This document shows, piece by piece, positions 26,809 through 36,923 of a DNA stretch of 64,000 bases. The notes under the pieces are model-generated. The model was not told where the DNA came from, ran no database searches, and was given only the letters and a program-made list of their open reading frames with translations. The stretch comes from Planococcus citreus. Lineage in GTDB: Bacteria > Bacillota > Bacilli > Bacillales_A > Planococcaceae. Position 1 is the stretch's first letter. Every line of letters starts with the position of its first letter. The position numbers and the translations under genes were made by a program. Location: contig NZ_RCCP01000003.1 in assembly GCF_003664125.1 (NCBI RefSeq), positions 1 to 64,000 of the forward strand, in the 5' to 3' direction.

Positions 26809-28653
26809 ATGTTATTAGATGAACTGAAAAAACGGATGCTGACGGCGGACGGCGCCATGGGAACGCTGTTGTACTCCTACGGCATCGAATACTGCAACGA
26901 GGAATTGAACATCCAGCGCCCGGAAGTGATCGAGAAGATCCACCGCGACTATATCGCAGCCGGGGCGGACATCATCCAAACGAACACATACGGAGCGAAT
27001 GCCCATAAACTGGCGCGCTACGGGCTCGAAGAACAGACAGAGGCGATCAATAAAGCGGCGATTGCCATTGCCAATAAAGCCGCAAAAGACGGTGGGCAGT
27101 TTGTCGTCGGCACGATCGGCGGCATCCGTGGCATCCGCAAAAGCGATGCGACGCTTGATGAAATCGTCGCCATGGTTGACCAGCAAGCCCAGCATCTATT
27201 GTCAGGCGACCCTGACGGCTTATTGCTCGAGACTTATTACGATTTCGAGGAACTCGCGGCAACCGTCAGCCACTTGAAGAAACTGACCGATGCGCCGCTC
27301 ATTGCGCAATTATCCATGCATGAGCCCGGTATCCTCCAAAACGGCATGAGCTTGAACGAAGGATTGAAACGGCTCGATGCGCTCGGTGCGGAAATCGTCG
27401 GCGTCAATTGCCGTCTCGGCCCGCACCATACGATTCAGGCGTTCGAAGGCGTCGAACTGCCGGAAAAAGCCTTTTTGTCGGCTTACCCGAACGCTTCGCT
27501 TTTGGATATCGAAGACGGGCGCATCGTCTATGAATCAGAAGCCGATTATTTCGGCCGTGCGGCATTACTTTTGCGCGAAGAAGGCGTGCGCCTCATCGGC
27601 GGCTGTTGCGGCACGACGCCGAAACATATCGAAGCGGTGAAAAAACGCATCGGCCATTTGCAGCCGATCACCGAAAAGAAAGTCGAAGAGAAAAAACCGA
27701 TCGTTATCCGTGAAGCAGAAGCCTTGAAAGATAAGCCGCTGCACGAAAAAGCGAAAACCGAACGGACCATCATCGTCGAACTCGATACGCCGCGCCATTT
27801 GGATATCGAGAAATTCCTCGAAGGTTCAAAAGCATTGGACGCAGAAGGCATTGATGCCATCACGATGGCTGACAATTCACTCGCTTCGCCGCGCATCAGC
27901 AATATGGCGATGGGCTCGATCCTCAAGCATAAGCAGGACGTCAGACCTCTCGCGCACATCACGTGCCGCGACCGTAATTTGATCGGCCTGCAATCACATA
28001 TTATGGGGCTAGACGCACTCGGCATACACGACATACTTGCCGTTACGGGCGATCCGACAAAAGTCGGCGATTTCCCGGGCGCCACAAGCGTCTATGATGT
28101 ATCAAGCATGGAATTGATCCAGCTCATCAAAAAGCTCAACGAAGGCATTTCATTTTCTGGGAAACCGTTGCGGAAAAAAGCGAATTTCTCTGTCGCCGCC
28201 GCGTTCAACCCGAATGTCCGCGTCGTGGAGCGAGCTGTTCAAAGGCTCGAGAAGAAAATCGAAGCCGGGGCGGATTATTTCATTTCGCAGCCGGTCTATA
28301 CAAAAGAGAAAATCATCGAAATTCACGAGGCGACCAAACATCTGGACACGCCGATTTTCCTCGGGGTCATGCCGCTGACAAGCATCCGCAGCGCCGACTT
28401 CCTGCACAATGAAGTGCCGGGCATCAAATTGTCCGAAGAAGCGCTCGACCGCATGCGGGCTTGCGGCGAAGACAAGGACAAAGCGACCGCGGAAGGCATC
28501 CAGATCGCGAAAGAACTGATCGATACCGCAGCGGAATTATTCAACGGCATTTATTTGATCACGCCATTTGTGCGCTACGACATGACGGTGGAATTGATCC
28601 GCCACATCCGACAACTAGATTTAAAGAAAGCGAGCGATCGTGCCTATGCCTAA
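26809..28653 (+). CDS. yitJ: homocysteine S-methyltransferase / methylenetetrahydrofolate reductase fusion
   Basis: A 614-residue bifunctional enzyme. The N-terminal half (about 1-300) is a zinc homocysteine methyltransferase barrel with zinc ligands in VGVNCRLGP and GGCCGTTPKHIEAV. The C-terminal half (about 330-610) is a MetF-type flavin barrel with DNSLASPRISN, HITCRDRN and ADYFISQPVYT. It makes 5-methyl-THF and may use an alternative methyl donor for methionine. ATG 26809 follows AGAGGAGG. It overlaps metH, which uses the 5-methyl-THF product. Confidence 0.95.
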   Translation: MLLDELKKRMLTADGAMGTLLYSYGIEYCNEELNIQRPEVIEKIHRDYIAAGADIIQTNTYGANAHKLARYGLEEQTEAINKAAIAIANKAAKDGGQFVVGTIGGIRGIRKSDATLDEIVAMVDQQAQHLLSGDPDGLLLETYYDFEELAATVSHLKKLTDAPLIAQLSMHEPGILQNGMSLNEGLKRLDALGAEIVGVNCRLGPHHTIQAFEGVELPEKAFLSAYPNASLLDIEDGRIVYESEADYFGRAALLLREEGVRLIGGCCGTTPKHIEAVKKRIGHLQPITEKKVEEKKPIVIREAEALKDKPLHEKAKTERTIIVELDTPRHLDIEKFLEGSKALDAEGIDAITMADNSLASPRISNMAMGSILKHKQDVRPLAHITCRDRNLIGLQSHIMGLDALGIHDILAVTGDPTKVGDFPGATSVYDVSSMELIQLIKKLNEGISFSGKPLRKKANFSVAAAFNPNVRVVERAVQRLEKKIEAGADYFISQPVYTKEKIIEIHEATKHLDTPIFLGVMPLTSIRSADFLHNEVPGIKLSEEALDRMRACGEDKDKATAEGIQIAKELIDTAAELFNGIYLITPFVRYDMTVELIRHIRQLDLKKASDRAYA

Positions 28654-31600
28654 ACATCTAATTGAACAGCAACTCGAAAAACGCATCCTCATCATCGACG
28701 GCGCAATGGGGACGATGATCCAAAATGCGAACCTGTCTGCCGAGGATTTCGGCGGCGAAGAATACGACGGCTGCAATGAATACTTGAATATTGTGCGCCC
28801 CGATGTGCTTGAAGGAGTGCATGACGCTTATTTGGAAGCGGGCGCTGACATCATCTGCACGAACACATTCGGTGGCACGCCGGTCGTCCTCGATGAATAC
28901 GGGCTCGGCCATCGTGCAGCGGAAATCAATAAAAAAGCGGTGGAAATCGCCAAAAAGAGCCAAGCGAAGTATTCGACGGCGGAATGGCCGCGCTTTGTTG
29001 CGGGCGCACTCGGCCCAACGACGAAAACCTTGTCGGTGACAGGCGGCATCACTTTCGATGAATTAAAAACCGATTTCCAGGTGCAGGCAAAAGCCTTGAT
29101 CGAAGGCGGCGTGGATCTATTGTTGCTGGAAACAAGCCAGGATATGCTCAATGTCAAAGCGGCGACGATTGCGATACGCGATGCCTTTGAAGAAACCGGT
29201 GTGGAATTGCCGGTGATGATTTCAGGAACAATTGAACCGATGGGCACAACGCTCGCCGGGCAGACAATTGAAGCATTTTATGTGTCGATCGAACATATCA
29301 AGCCGCTTTCTGTCGGTTTGAACTGCGCGACAGGGCCGGAATTCATGACCGATCATTTGCGTTCGCTGTCTGAACTGTCGACAGGCTATGTCAGCTGCTA
29401 TCCGAACGCCGGGCTGCCGGACGAGGAAGGGCATTACCACGAGACGCCGGAATCCCTGTCGAAAAAACTGCGTGGCTTTGCTGAAAAAGGCTGGCTCAAT
29501 GTCGTCGGCGGCTGTTGCGGCACGACGCCAGCACATATCGCGGCGGTGCGTGAAGCGGTCGATGGGCTGGCTCCGCGCGAGCGCAATGAAACAAGCCATG
29601 GCCATGCGGTGTCGGGCATCGAAGTGCTCGAATACGACGAGTCGATGCGCCCGCTGTTTGTCGGCGAACGCACAAACGTCATCGGCTCGCGCAAATTCAA
29701 GCGGCTCATTATCGAAGGGAAGTTCGAGGAAGCGGCGGAAATCGCACGCGCCCAAGTGAAGAACGGGGCGCACGTCATTGATATTTGCCTGGCGAACCCG
29801 GACCGCGATGAACTTGAAGACATGGCGGCATTCATGCAGGAAGTCGTCAAAAAAGTGAAAGTGCCGCTCGTCATCGATTCTACGGACGAAGACGTCATCG
29901 AAGCGTCGCTGAAATTCTCGCAAGGCAAAGCGATCATCAACTCGATCAATTTGGAAGATGGGGAAGAACGTTTCGATGCAGTCATGCCGCTCGTGAAAAA
30001 ATACGGCGCTTCGGTCGTCGTCGGCACCATCGACGAAATCGGCATGGCGGTCACGCGTGAACGGAAACTTGAAATTGCGGAACGTTCGTACGAATTGCTG
30101 ACGGAAAAATGGGGGCTCGCACCGGAAGACATCCTTTTCGATCCTCTCGTGTTCCCAGTCGGAACAGGCGACGAGCAATACATCGGCTCGGCGGTGGAAA
30201 CGGTCGAAGGCATCCGCCTCATCAAGGAAAAGCTGCCGCGCGCTTTGACGATTCTTGGCGTGTCGAATGTGTCGTTCGGCTTGCCGCCGGTCGGCCGCGA
30301 AGTATTGAACGCCGTTTATCTCTACCATTGCACGCAAGCCGGGCTTGATTACGCGATCGTCAACACCGAGAAGCTCGAGCGCTTTGCGTCGATTCCGAAA
30401 GAAGAAGTGAAGATGGCGGAAGAGTTATTGTTCGAGACAACCGATAAGAACTTGGCGGACTTCACGGATTTCTACCGCGACAAGAAAAAAGAAAAAACGG
30501 AAGACGATATTCCGGATACCGTGCCGGAGCGTCTCGCTTACTATATTCTAGAAGGCACGAAAGAAGGGCTCATCCCCGATCTTGAAAAAGCGCGCGAGAT
30601 GTACGAAGACCCGCTCGAGATCATCAACGGCCCGCTCATGGAAGGCATGGCGGAAGTCGGGCGCTTGTTCAACGACAACCAGCTGATTGTCGCAGAAGTG
30701 CTGCAATCAGCCGGCGTCATGAAAGCGGCCGTGTCGTATCTCGAAGGCTTTATGGAAAAGAAAGCGGACGATAGCGGCAAAGGCAAGGTCATTCTCGCGA
30801 CCGTCAAAGGCGACGTCCACGATATCGGCAAAAACTTGGTCGACATCATCTTGTCGAACAACGGCTTTAAAGTAATCGACATCGGCATCAAAGTGACACC
30901 GGCGGCACTCATCGAAGTGATCCGTAAAGAACAGCCCGATATCGTCGGCTTGTCGGGGCTGCTCGTGAAATCCGCCAAGCAGATGGTGCTGACGGCACAG
31001 GATTTCCGTGAAGCGGATATCGATGTGCCGATTTTAGTCGGCGGTGCGGCCTTGTCCCGACGCTTCACCGAAACGAAAATCGCCGCCGAATACAACGGAC
31101 CGGTCATTTACGCCAAAGACGCGATGCAAGGGCTGGACCTCGCGAACCGACTGCAAAGCGGCGCGGGAAAAGCAGTCTTGCTTGAAGAACTCGGCGCCCA
31201 ACAGGAAAAGCGCCAAGCACAAGATGCAGCGCGCGCCGAAAAAGGCGCTGTCGCCATTTTGGAAAAACCGGTCAAGACCGTGCGCGAAGATGCGCCTGTT
31301 TACGTGCCGAACGATTTGCGCAGGCATGTATCGAAAGAGTATTCAGTCGCGCATCTATACCCGTACGTCAATATGCGCACATTGATCGGCCATCACTTGG
31401 GGCTGCGCGGCTATAGCGACAAACTGTTGCAGCAAGGCGATGCGCGGGCGGTGGAACTGCACGAACTTGCGACGAAGTTTCTCCAGTCGGGAATGTTGAA
31501 GCCGGCAGGGATGTATCAATTCTTCCCGGCGCAATCGGACGGAGACGATGTCATCATCTACGACCCGAAAGACGCCAAGACGGAAATCGAACGCTTCACG

Positions 31601-32083
31601 TTCCCGCGCCAAGCTAAAGCGCCATTCCTCTGTCTGGCTGATTATTTGAAATCAACCGCAAGCGGCGAGATGGATTACGTCGCGTTCATGCAAGTGACGG
31701 CAGGGCACGGGGTACGTGCGGAAGCGACACGCTTGAAAGAGGCAGGGCGTTTCCTCGAGAGCCATGCACTGCAAGCGACCGCTTTGGAACTTACGGAAGG
31801 ATTCGCAGAACGCATTCATCAGGAAATCCGCGACCAATGGGGCTTCCCAGACGCGACGGATTTCTCGATGCGTGACCGGTTCGCGGCGAAATACCAAGGG
31901 CAGCGCTTCTCGTTCGGCTACCCTGCCTGCCCGAATCTGGAGGACCAGGCGAAACTGTTCGGCCTCATCAAACCAGAAGACATCGGGGTCCACTTGACGG
32001 AAGAATTCATGATGGACCCGGAAGCATCGGTATCGGCGATTGTCTTCGCCCACCCGGATGCGCGTTATTTCAATGTAGAATAA
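28646..32083 (+). CDS. metH: cobalamin-dependent methionine synthase
   Basis: A full-length 1145-residue MetH that methylates homocysteine with 5-methyl-THF and cobalamin. Domains in order: homocysteine-binding (1-325, VGLNCATGP and GGCCGTTPAHI), pterin-binding (about 335-610, GERTNVIGSRKF), cap (about 640-735), B12-binding with DVHDIGKNLV supplying the lower His ligand (about 720-870), and a SAM-dependent reactivation domain ending ASVSAIVFAHPDARYFNV. It overlaps yitJ by eight bases. ATG 28646 is preferred over GTG 28640. Implies access to vitamin B12. Confidence 0.97.
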   Translation: MPKHLIEQQLEKRILIIDGAMGTMIQNANLSAEDFGGEEYDGCNEYLNIVRPDVLEGVHDAYLEAGADIICTNTFGGTPVVLDEYGLGHRAAEINKKAVEIAKKSQAKYSTAEWPRFVAGALGPTTKTLSVTGGITFDELKTDFQVQAKALIEGGVDLLLLETSQDMLNVKAATIAIRDAFEETGVELPVMISGTIEPMGTTLAGQTIEAFYVSIEHIKPLSVGLNCATGPEFMTDHLRSLSELSTGYVSCYPNAGLPDEEGHYHETPESLSKKLRGFAEKGWLNVVGGCCGTTPAHIAAVREAVDGLAPRERNETSHGHAVSGIEVLEYDESMRPLFVGERTNVIGSRKFKRLIIEGKFEEAAEIARAQVKNGAHVIDICLANPDRDELEDMAAFMQEVVKKVKVPLVIDSTDEDVIEASLKFSQGKAIINSINLEDGEERFDAVMPLVKKYGASVVVGTIDEIGMAVTRERKLEIAERSYELLTEKWGLAPEDILFDPLVFPVGTGDEQYIGSAVETVEGIRLIKEKLPRALTILGVSNVSFGLPPVGREVLNAVYLYHCTQAGLDYAIVNTEKLERFASIPKEEVKMAEELLFETTDKNLADFTDFYRDKKKEKTEDDIPDTVPERLAYYILEGTKEGLIPDLEKAREMYEDPLEIINGPLMEGMAEVGRLFNDNQLIVAEVLQSAGVMKAAVSYLEGFMEKKADDSGKGKVILATVKGDVHDIGKNLVDIILSNNGFKVIDIGIKVTPAALIEVIRKEQPDIVGLSGLLVKSAKQMVLTAQDFREADIDVPILVGGAALSRRFTETKIAAEYNGPVIYAKDAMQGLDLANRLQSGAGKAVLLEELGAQQEKRQAQDAARAEKGAVAILEKPVKTVREDAPVYVPNDLRRHVSKEYSVAHLYPYVNMRTLIGHHLGLRGYSDKLLQQGDARAVELHELATKFLQSGMLKPAGMYQFFPAQSDGDDVIIYDPKDAKTEIERFTFPRQAKAPFLCLADYLKSTASGEMDYVAFMQVTAGHGVRAEATRLKEAGRFLESHALQATALELTEGFAERIHQEIRDQWGFPDATDFSMRDRFAAKYQGQRFSFGYPACPNLEDQAKLFGLIKPEDIGVHLTEEFMMDPEASVSAIVFAHPDARYFNVE

Positions 32084-32086
32084 AGG

Positions 32087-32120
32087 AAGCGGAGCAGGGA
32101 AACCCTTGCTTCGTTTTTCT
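32087..32120 (+). terminator. metH terminator
   Basis: GAAGCGGAGCAGGG and CCCTTGCTTCGTTT pair imperfectly, followed by TTTTC. Confidence 0.78.
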
Positions 32121-32172
32121 TTGTGTTCAAGTGGTATGATGAAGAATAGAGAGTTAAAGGAGGTGCGGACGT

Positions 32173-33174
32173 ATGACCGTCTTGAATATTTTGGATTACT
32201 CGCCGATCGATGAAGGCGAAACGGCAGCTTCCGCGCTGCGCTCGACGGCGGAATTGGCGAAACTGGCGGACCGCTCAGGCTACAAGCGCTATTGGGTCGC
32301 TGAACATCATCAAGTGTTTTCAGTTGCCGGCAGTTCGCCGGAAATGCTCATGATGCACCTCGCGACACTGACCGAACGCCTGCGTATCGGTTCTGGCGGC
32401 GTTATGCTGCCGCATTACAGCGCCTATAAAGTGGCGGAGAATTTCCGGTTGCTTGAAGCGCTGCACCCGAACCGGATCGACCTCGGCATCGGGCGGTCGC
32501 CGAGTTTCCGGCTCGTCAACCAAGCGCTCAATGAATCAAAAGGCAAGCGTGTCCCTTATGCCCAGCAACTCATTGACCTAGAGAAATACTTCACTGATGA
32601 AACCGATCGTGAACATCGGTTCCAGAAACTGGAAGCGACGCCGATCACAGAGACAGCGCCAGAACTTTGGCTGCTCGGGACTGGCGAAGGCTCGGCGAAA
32701 CTCGCGGCTGAACGCGGCATGGCTTATGCCTATGCGCATTTCGCGCGTCCTGAAAAAGCGGGAATCGATGCGATTGCACGCTACCGGGAAACTTTCATCC
32801 CGTCCGGATTGCGTGAACAGCCGCATGTTGCTATCGCCGTTTTCGCCATTGTGGGCGAGACGGAAGAGCGAGCCGAACAGCTCGCCAAAGCATTCGATTT
32901 ATGGTTGTTGTTCGTCGAATCCGATTTCCAGCCGCCGTATTACCCATCGGTCGAGACCGCTGAAAAACGGCGCCTCAGTGCAGCGGAACAAGAACGAGTC
33001 AAGCGCAACAGGGGCCGCATGCTTGTCGGGACGGCTGAACAAGTTAAACAGCAAATCGAAACCGTCGCCGAACAATTTGGGGCCGACGAGATCACCATTA
33101 TCCCAAATATCGCCGGCCACCAAGCGCGCATGGACACCGTTCGCCTATTGGCTGAAGCCTTTAATATGCAGTGA
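32173..33174 (+). CDS. luciferase-like LLM class flavin oxidoreductase
   Basis: A 333-residue luciferase-like monooxygenase. LDYSPIDEGETAASALRSTAELAKLADRSGY-type start, YWVAEHHQVFSVAGSSPEMLM, IRIGSGGVMLPHYSAYKVAENF-like RIGSGGVMLPHYS, and RIDLGIGRSP are characteristic of the single-chain group often annotated MsnO8-like. AAAGGAGGTG precedes the ATG. It stands alone after metH. There is no sulfur-specific regulatory element, so the substrate is open; it is distinct from the DszA-type protein at 20309. Confidence 0.88.
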   Translation: MTVLNILDYSPIDEGETAASALRSTAELAKLADRSGYKRYWVAEHHQVFSVAGSSPEMLMMHLATLTERLRIGSGGVMLPHYSAYKVAENFRLLEALHPNRIDLGIGRSPSFRLVNQALNESKGKRVPYAQQLIDLEKYFTDETDREHRFQKLEATPITETAPELWLLGTGEGSAKLAAERGMAYAYAHFARPEKAGIDAIARYRETFIPSGLREQPHVAIAVFAIVGETEERAEQLAKAFDLWLLFVESDFQPPYYPSVETAEKRRLSAAEQERVKRNRGRMLVGTAEQVKQQIETVAEQFGADEITIIPNIAGHQARMDTVRLLAEAFNMQ

Positions 33175-33348
33175 ATGTATTAAGAAATCCAATATAAGTA
33201 AGGATTTCTTAGTATTTTCCTGATAATGGAATACATTAGGTGGATAAGTATTCGGAAAACTTTATAAAAACTGAGAATATGCAATATTGCCTTTTATTTA
33301 AGGAAATTGTCCTTTATAATAGTGAAAAACCTATTAGGAGGAGAACAT

Positions 33349-34329
33349 ATGAACAAATATAAATTAAGCGCTTTCACGACTGTAGTCGCTGGCGCCATGA
33401 CGCTTGCAGCTTGCGGCGGCGGTGAAGAAGCAGGATCCGGCGGCGAGGGCGGCGGAGAAGGCCTCGAATCGAACATCGTGACAATCGCAACGGGCGGTGC
33501 ATCCGGCCCTTACAATATCATCGGTTCTACGCTCGCAGATGTTTACAGCAATGAGTACGGCGTCAACTCCCGTACACAGACAACGGGCGCATCAGTTGAA
33601 AACGTTAACTTAATGAAGGAAGACAAAATCGAAATGGCGTTCACGATGAGCGATGTTGTCAGCCAGGCAGTTGAAGGAGAGGAAAGCTTCACCGAGCCGA
33701 CAGACAAAATCAGCCAAATCGCTGCGCTTTACCCGAACTATGTGCAGATCGTCACGACAGAGGATTCCGGCATTGAAACTTTCGATGACCTTGTCGGCAA
33801 ACGCATCGCCGTCGGTGACCAGAACTCCGGCGTTGAGGTCAATGCCCGCACGCTTCTTGAAGGACACGGCATTACATATGACGATATCGAAGTTGATTAC
33901 CTCGGCTATGCAGAAGCGGCAGATGGCTTGCGTGCCGGCCAATTGGACGCAGCGTTCTTGACGAGCGGCTTGCCGAACGCATCGCTTTTGGAGCTTTCTG
34001 AAACACTTGATATCCGCATGGTGTCGATTGACCCTGCCGATGTAGAGGAAATTGCGCAGGACAAGAGCTATTTCGTTGCACTTGAAATCCCTGCAGACAC
34101 GTACGGAAACGAAGAAGCGGTTCCGACTGCAGCAATCATGAATGCTTTGATCGTCGATTCAGAGATGAGCGAAGACGATGTCTACAAATTGACGCAGACT
34201 TTCTTCGACAACCTGGAAACACTCGGGAATTCCCATCAGGCAGCAACCGACATCACGCTTGAAAAAGCGCAAGAAGGCCTAGTGGCGCCATTGCACCCAG
34301 GCGCTGAACGCTACTATAGTGAACAATAA
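33349..34329 (+). CDS. TAXI family TRAP transporter substrate-binding lipoprotein
   Basis: A 326-residue lipoprotein with lipobox LAAC (Cys near residue 22) and a Gly-rich linker. The TAXI domain shows VTIATGGASGPYNIIGSTLAD, NEYGVNSRTQTTGASVENVNLM and LVGKRIAVGDQNSGVEVNARTLLE, all family hallmarks. It captures the solute outside the membrane and hands it to the fused permease. ATG 33349 follows AGGAGGAG. It overlaps the DUF1850 gene by eleven bases. Substrate unknown; family members often handle dicarboxylates or glutamate. Confidence 0.93.
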   Translation: MNKYKLSAFTTVVAGAMTLAACGGGEEAGSGGEGGGEGLESNIVTIATGGASGPYNIIGSTLADVYSNEYGVNSRTQTTGASVENVNLMKEDKIEMAFTMSDVVSQAVEGEESFTEPTDKISQIAALYPNYVQIVTTEDSGIETFDDLVGKRIAVGDQNSGVEVNARTLLEGHGITYDDIEVDYLGYAEAADGLRAGQLDAAFLTSGLPNASLLELSETLDIRMVSIDPADVEEIAQDKSYFVALEIPADTYGNEEAVPTAAIMNALIVDSEMSEDDVYKLTQTFFDNLETLGNSHQAATDITLEKAQEGLVAPLHPGAERYYSEQ

Positions 34330-34786
34330 AAAGCTTTTGGGGGGAGGAGCATTCATTGCGGTGCTCCTTTTTTTCCTGCTGATAAAACTGCCGGTCATTG
34401 CCTTTGAAACGGGTGGCGAGCGGTTTTATTTGAAGGAAGAGGCGTTCGAATTATCGTGGATCCATTCGGTCGAAAAAGAGGAATGGCGCGAATACTACGA
34501 ACGCAACGGACAGACGCTGCTGTTGACGGAAACCCATTTCAAGACATTCGGGGCAGGGGTGCCGTCAGATGGCACGATTTTGCCGTCAGATGACGGATTC
34601 GTCCATATGCAGATCGACCGGGAATTCGAAGAACTGAATTTGACTGTTTCGGAAAATGCCCAGACCGTCATACGTACAGGCGGCCGGGAAATCCCGCTGC
34701 ACGCCTTAGCCGATGATTATGAAACGTTCCAGATTTCGGTCGACTATATTCATTTATGGAATTATGTAGGAGGGAAGACATTATGA
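34319..34786 (+). CDS. DUF1850 protein, TRAP-TAXI accessory
   Basis: A 155-residue protein with one N-terminal membrane helix (GGGAFIAVLLFFLLIKLPVI) and an extracytoplasmic domain containing FELSWIHSVEKEEWREYYER, the conserved core of DUF1850. It also has TLLLTETHFKTFGAGVPSD. DUF1850 genes commonly sit between TAXI receptors and fused permeases, and here both junctions overlap, so a subunit or assembly role is likely. GTG start at 34319. Confidence 0.88.
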   Translation: MNNKKLLGGGAFIAVLLFFLLIKLPVIAFETGGERFYLKEEAFELSWIHSVEKEEWREYYERNGQTLLLTETHFKTFGAGVPSDGTILPSDDGFVHMQIDREFEELNLTVSENAQTVIRTGGREIPLHALADDYETFQISVDYIHLWNYVGGKTL

Positions 34787-36810
34787 CCAAAGACAACCGG
34801 GATTTAGATGTTGAGAGCGTCTCGGCGCACGAAGAAGACAAAAACCTTAACCAGGAAGTGCTGGAGAAATACGATGTGGACGCCAAAGTCCGCAAATTGC
34901 GCAGCCGCAATATCGTCTTTGCCATTGCGGCGATCGCCATCGCATATTCCCTTTATCACCTATGGGTGACATTCAATCCACTGCCTGCACTTCAAGCGCG
35001 CTCGATTCACGTAGCAGTCGGGATGGGGCTTGTGTTCCTGGTCTATCCTGCATTCAAAAAGCAGGACAAGACGCGCATCCCATTCTATGACTGGATTTTG
35101 TTCTTATTCAGCTTGGCGACCGCTGGGTATTTAATCTATGAATATGATGCGATCATGACGACGCGCGGCGGGATTCCGAATACGCTCGATATCATCATGG
35201 CCATCGCAACCGTTGTCTTGGTTCTCGAAGCGGCGCGCCGCGTAACCGGCATCATCCTGCCAATTCTCGCGCTCGTGTTCCTGGTCTATCCGTTCATCAG
35301 CCATTTCTTGTGGATGCCGGATATGCTCATGACGCGTCCGTTTGACCTCGGCGATATTTTCGGGCAGCTGTATTTGAAAACGGAAGGTTTGTATTCGACA
35401 GCGATTTCCGCGTCCTTGCAATTCATCTTCCTGTTCATCCTGTTTGGCGCGTTCCTCGCGAAATCGGGGATGGGCCAATTGTTCAACGACTTGGCAATGG
35501 CGCTAGCCGGATCCAAGCAAGGTGGGCCGGCGAAAGTAGCGGTCATCTCGTCCGGATTCATGGGAAGCATCAACGGTTCCGCAATCGCCAACGTCGTTGG
35601 AACCGGTGCATTCACCATCCCCTTAATGAAAAAAATCGGCTACAATAAAAACTTCGCAGGCGCCGTCGAAGCGAGTGCTTCGGTCGGCGGGCAAATTTTG
35701 CCGCCGATCATGGGGGCCAGTGCCTTCATCATGGCCGAGACGACAGGCATCGCCTACGGCACGATTGCGCTTGCTGCACTCTTGCCAGCGGTCCTGTATT
35801 TCCTCGGGGTCATCATGCAAGTCCATTTCCGCGCCGGCAAAGACAGCTTACGCGGCATTCCGAAAGCTGACTTGCCGCGCACGAAAGAAGTATTGAAAGA
35901 AAAAGGGCATTTGCTATTGCCGATCGTAGGGCTTGTGTTCATGCTCTACACCGGCATGCCGATCGCTTATGCCGCTTTCTACACAATCGTCCTGACAGTC
36001 GTCGTTGCGGCATTCCGCAAATCGACGCGCATGGGCGTACGCGATATCCTTGAAGCGCTCGAAAACGGCGCGCGCCAATCGCTTTCCGTCATGATCGCCT
36101 GTGCGGTCGTCGGGATCATCATCGGCGTCGTCAGCCTGACAAGCTTCGGGACGGTCATGACGTCTGCCATCACGGCGTTCGGCGCAGGCTCCCTGTTCTG
36201 GACTTTGTTCCTGACAATGCTTGCATCGATCGTGCTTGGCATGGGCTTGCCGTCCATCCCGGCGTACATCATCACAGCGACCATGACAGCACCGGCGCTT
36301 GCTGAATTCGGCATCCCGGTTCTCGTTGCGCATTTGTTCGTGTTCTACTTCGGGATTTTCGCGAACATTACGCCTCCTGTAGCACTGGCCGCCTTTGCGG
36401 GTGCCGGGGTGTCCGGCGGGGATCCGATGCGAACCGGCTTCAATGCCTTGAAGCTTGCAATCGCCGGGTTCATCATTCCGTATCTGTTTGTCTACAATCC
36501 AGCGATGCTGATGATCGATACGACAGATGTAGCCGTCAACGCGACAGAATTCGCCTTGCCACCGATACTCGAAATCATCATGATCACCATCACGGCGATT
36601 ATCGGCATCATCGCACTGAGTGCTGCGGCAGAAGGCTATTTCCAGACACGCATGAATGTCGTGACGCGAATCCTGCTCGGCATCGGGGCATTGATGACGA
36701 TCTTCCCCGAAACCTTGACGGATACGATCGGCCTAATCATCGTCCTCGGGATCTTCGCCTTGAATTACATGAATGCACGAAAGAAAAATCAGTCGCCGAA
36801 AACGGCCTGA
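34783..36810 (+). CDS. fused TRAP transporter permease (DctQM type)
   Basis: A 675-residue membrane protein with about 17 helices. The N-terminal part carries the small-subunit (4-helix) region; the rest is the DctM-type large subunit with SGFMGSINGSAIANVVGTGAFTIPLMKKIGY, EASASVGGQILPPIMGASAF and LGMGLPSIPAYIITATM. Uptake is driven by an ion gradient. ATG 34783 follows TAGGAGGG and overlaps the DUF1850 stop. It completes a three-gene TAXI operon that ends in a terminator. Confidence 0.94.
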   Translation: MTKDNRDLDVESVSAHEEDKNLNQEVLEKYDVDAKVRKLRSRNIVFAIAAIAIAYSLYHLWVTFNPLPALQARSIHVAVGMGLVFLVYPAFKKQDKTRIPFYDWILFLFSLATAGYLIYEYDAIMTTRGGIPNTLDIIMAIATVVLVLEAARRVTGIILPILALVFLVYPFISHFLWMPDMLMTRPFDLGDIFGQLYLKTEGLYSTAISASLQFIFLFILFGAFLAKSGMGQLFNDLAMALAGSKQGGPAKVAVISSGFMGSINGSAIANVVGTGAFTIPLMKKIGYNKNFAGAVEASASVGGQILPPIMGASAFIMAETTGIAYGTIALAALLPAVLYFLGVIMQVHFRAGKDSLRGIPKADLPRTKEVLKEKGHLLLPIVGLVFMLYTGMPIAYAAFYTIVLTVVVAAFRKSTRMGVRDILEALENGARQSLSVMIACAVVGIIIGVVSLTSFGTVMTSAITAFGAGSLFWTLFLTMLASIVLGMGLPSIPAYIITATMTAPALAEFGIPVLVAHLFVFYFGIFANITPPVALAAFAGAGVSGGDPMRTGFNALKLAIAGFIIPYLFVYNPAMLMIDTTDVAVNATEFALPPILEIIMITITAIIGIIALSAAAEGYFQTRMNVVTRILLGIGALMTIFPETLTDTIGLIIVLGIFALNYMNARKKNQSPKTA

Positions 36811-36821
36811 AGAATGAAATG

Positions 36822-36852
36822 AAACCGCCAGGAAAATTTCTGGCGGTTTTTC
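36822..36852 (+). terminator. TRAP operon terminator
   Basis: AAACCGCCAG and CTGGCGGTTT around GAAAATTT, followed by TTC. Confidence 0.9.
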
Positions 36853-36923
36853 TGTGCAGGTTGGCGGTAGTGAGTTTGAACTTGTTTTTGAAAAAGTATA
36901 AAGACTAAGTAAGTAAATAAGTA

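Noticed and set aside
29222..30337. 371-residue minus-strand frame in metH
   Set aside because: Antisense of an unbroken, full-length metH with all domains; no start signal.
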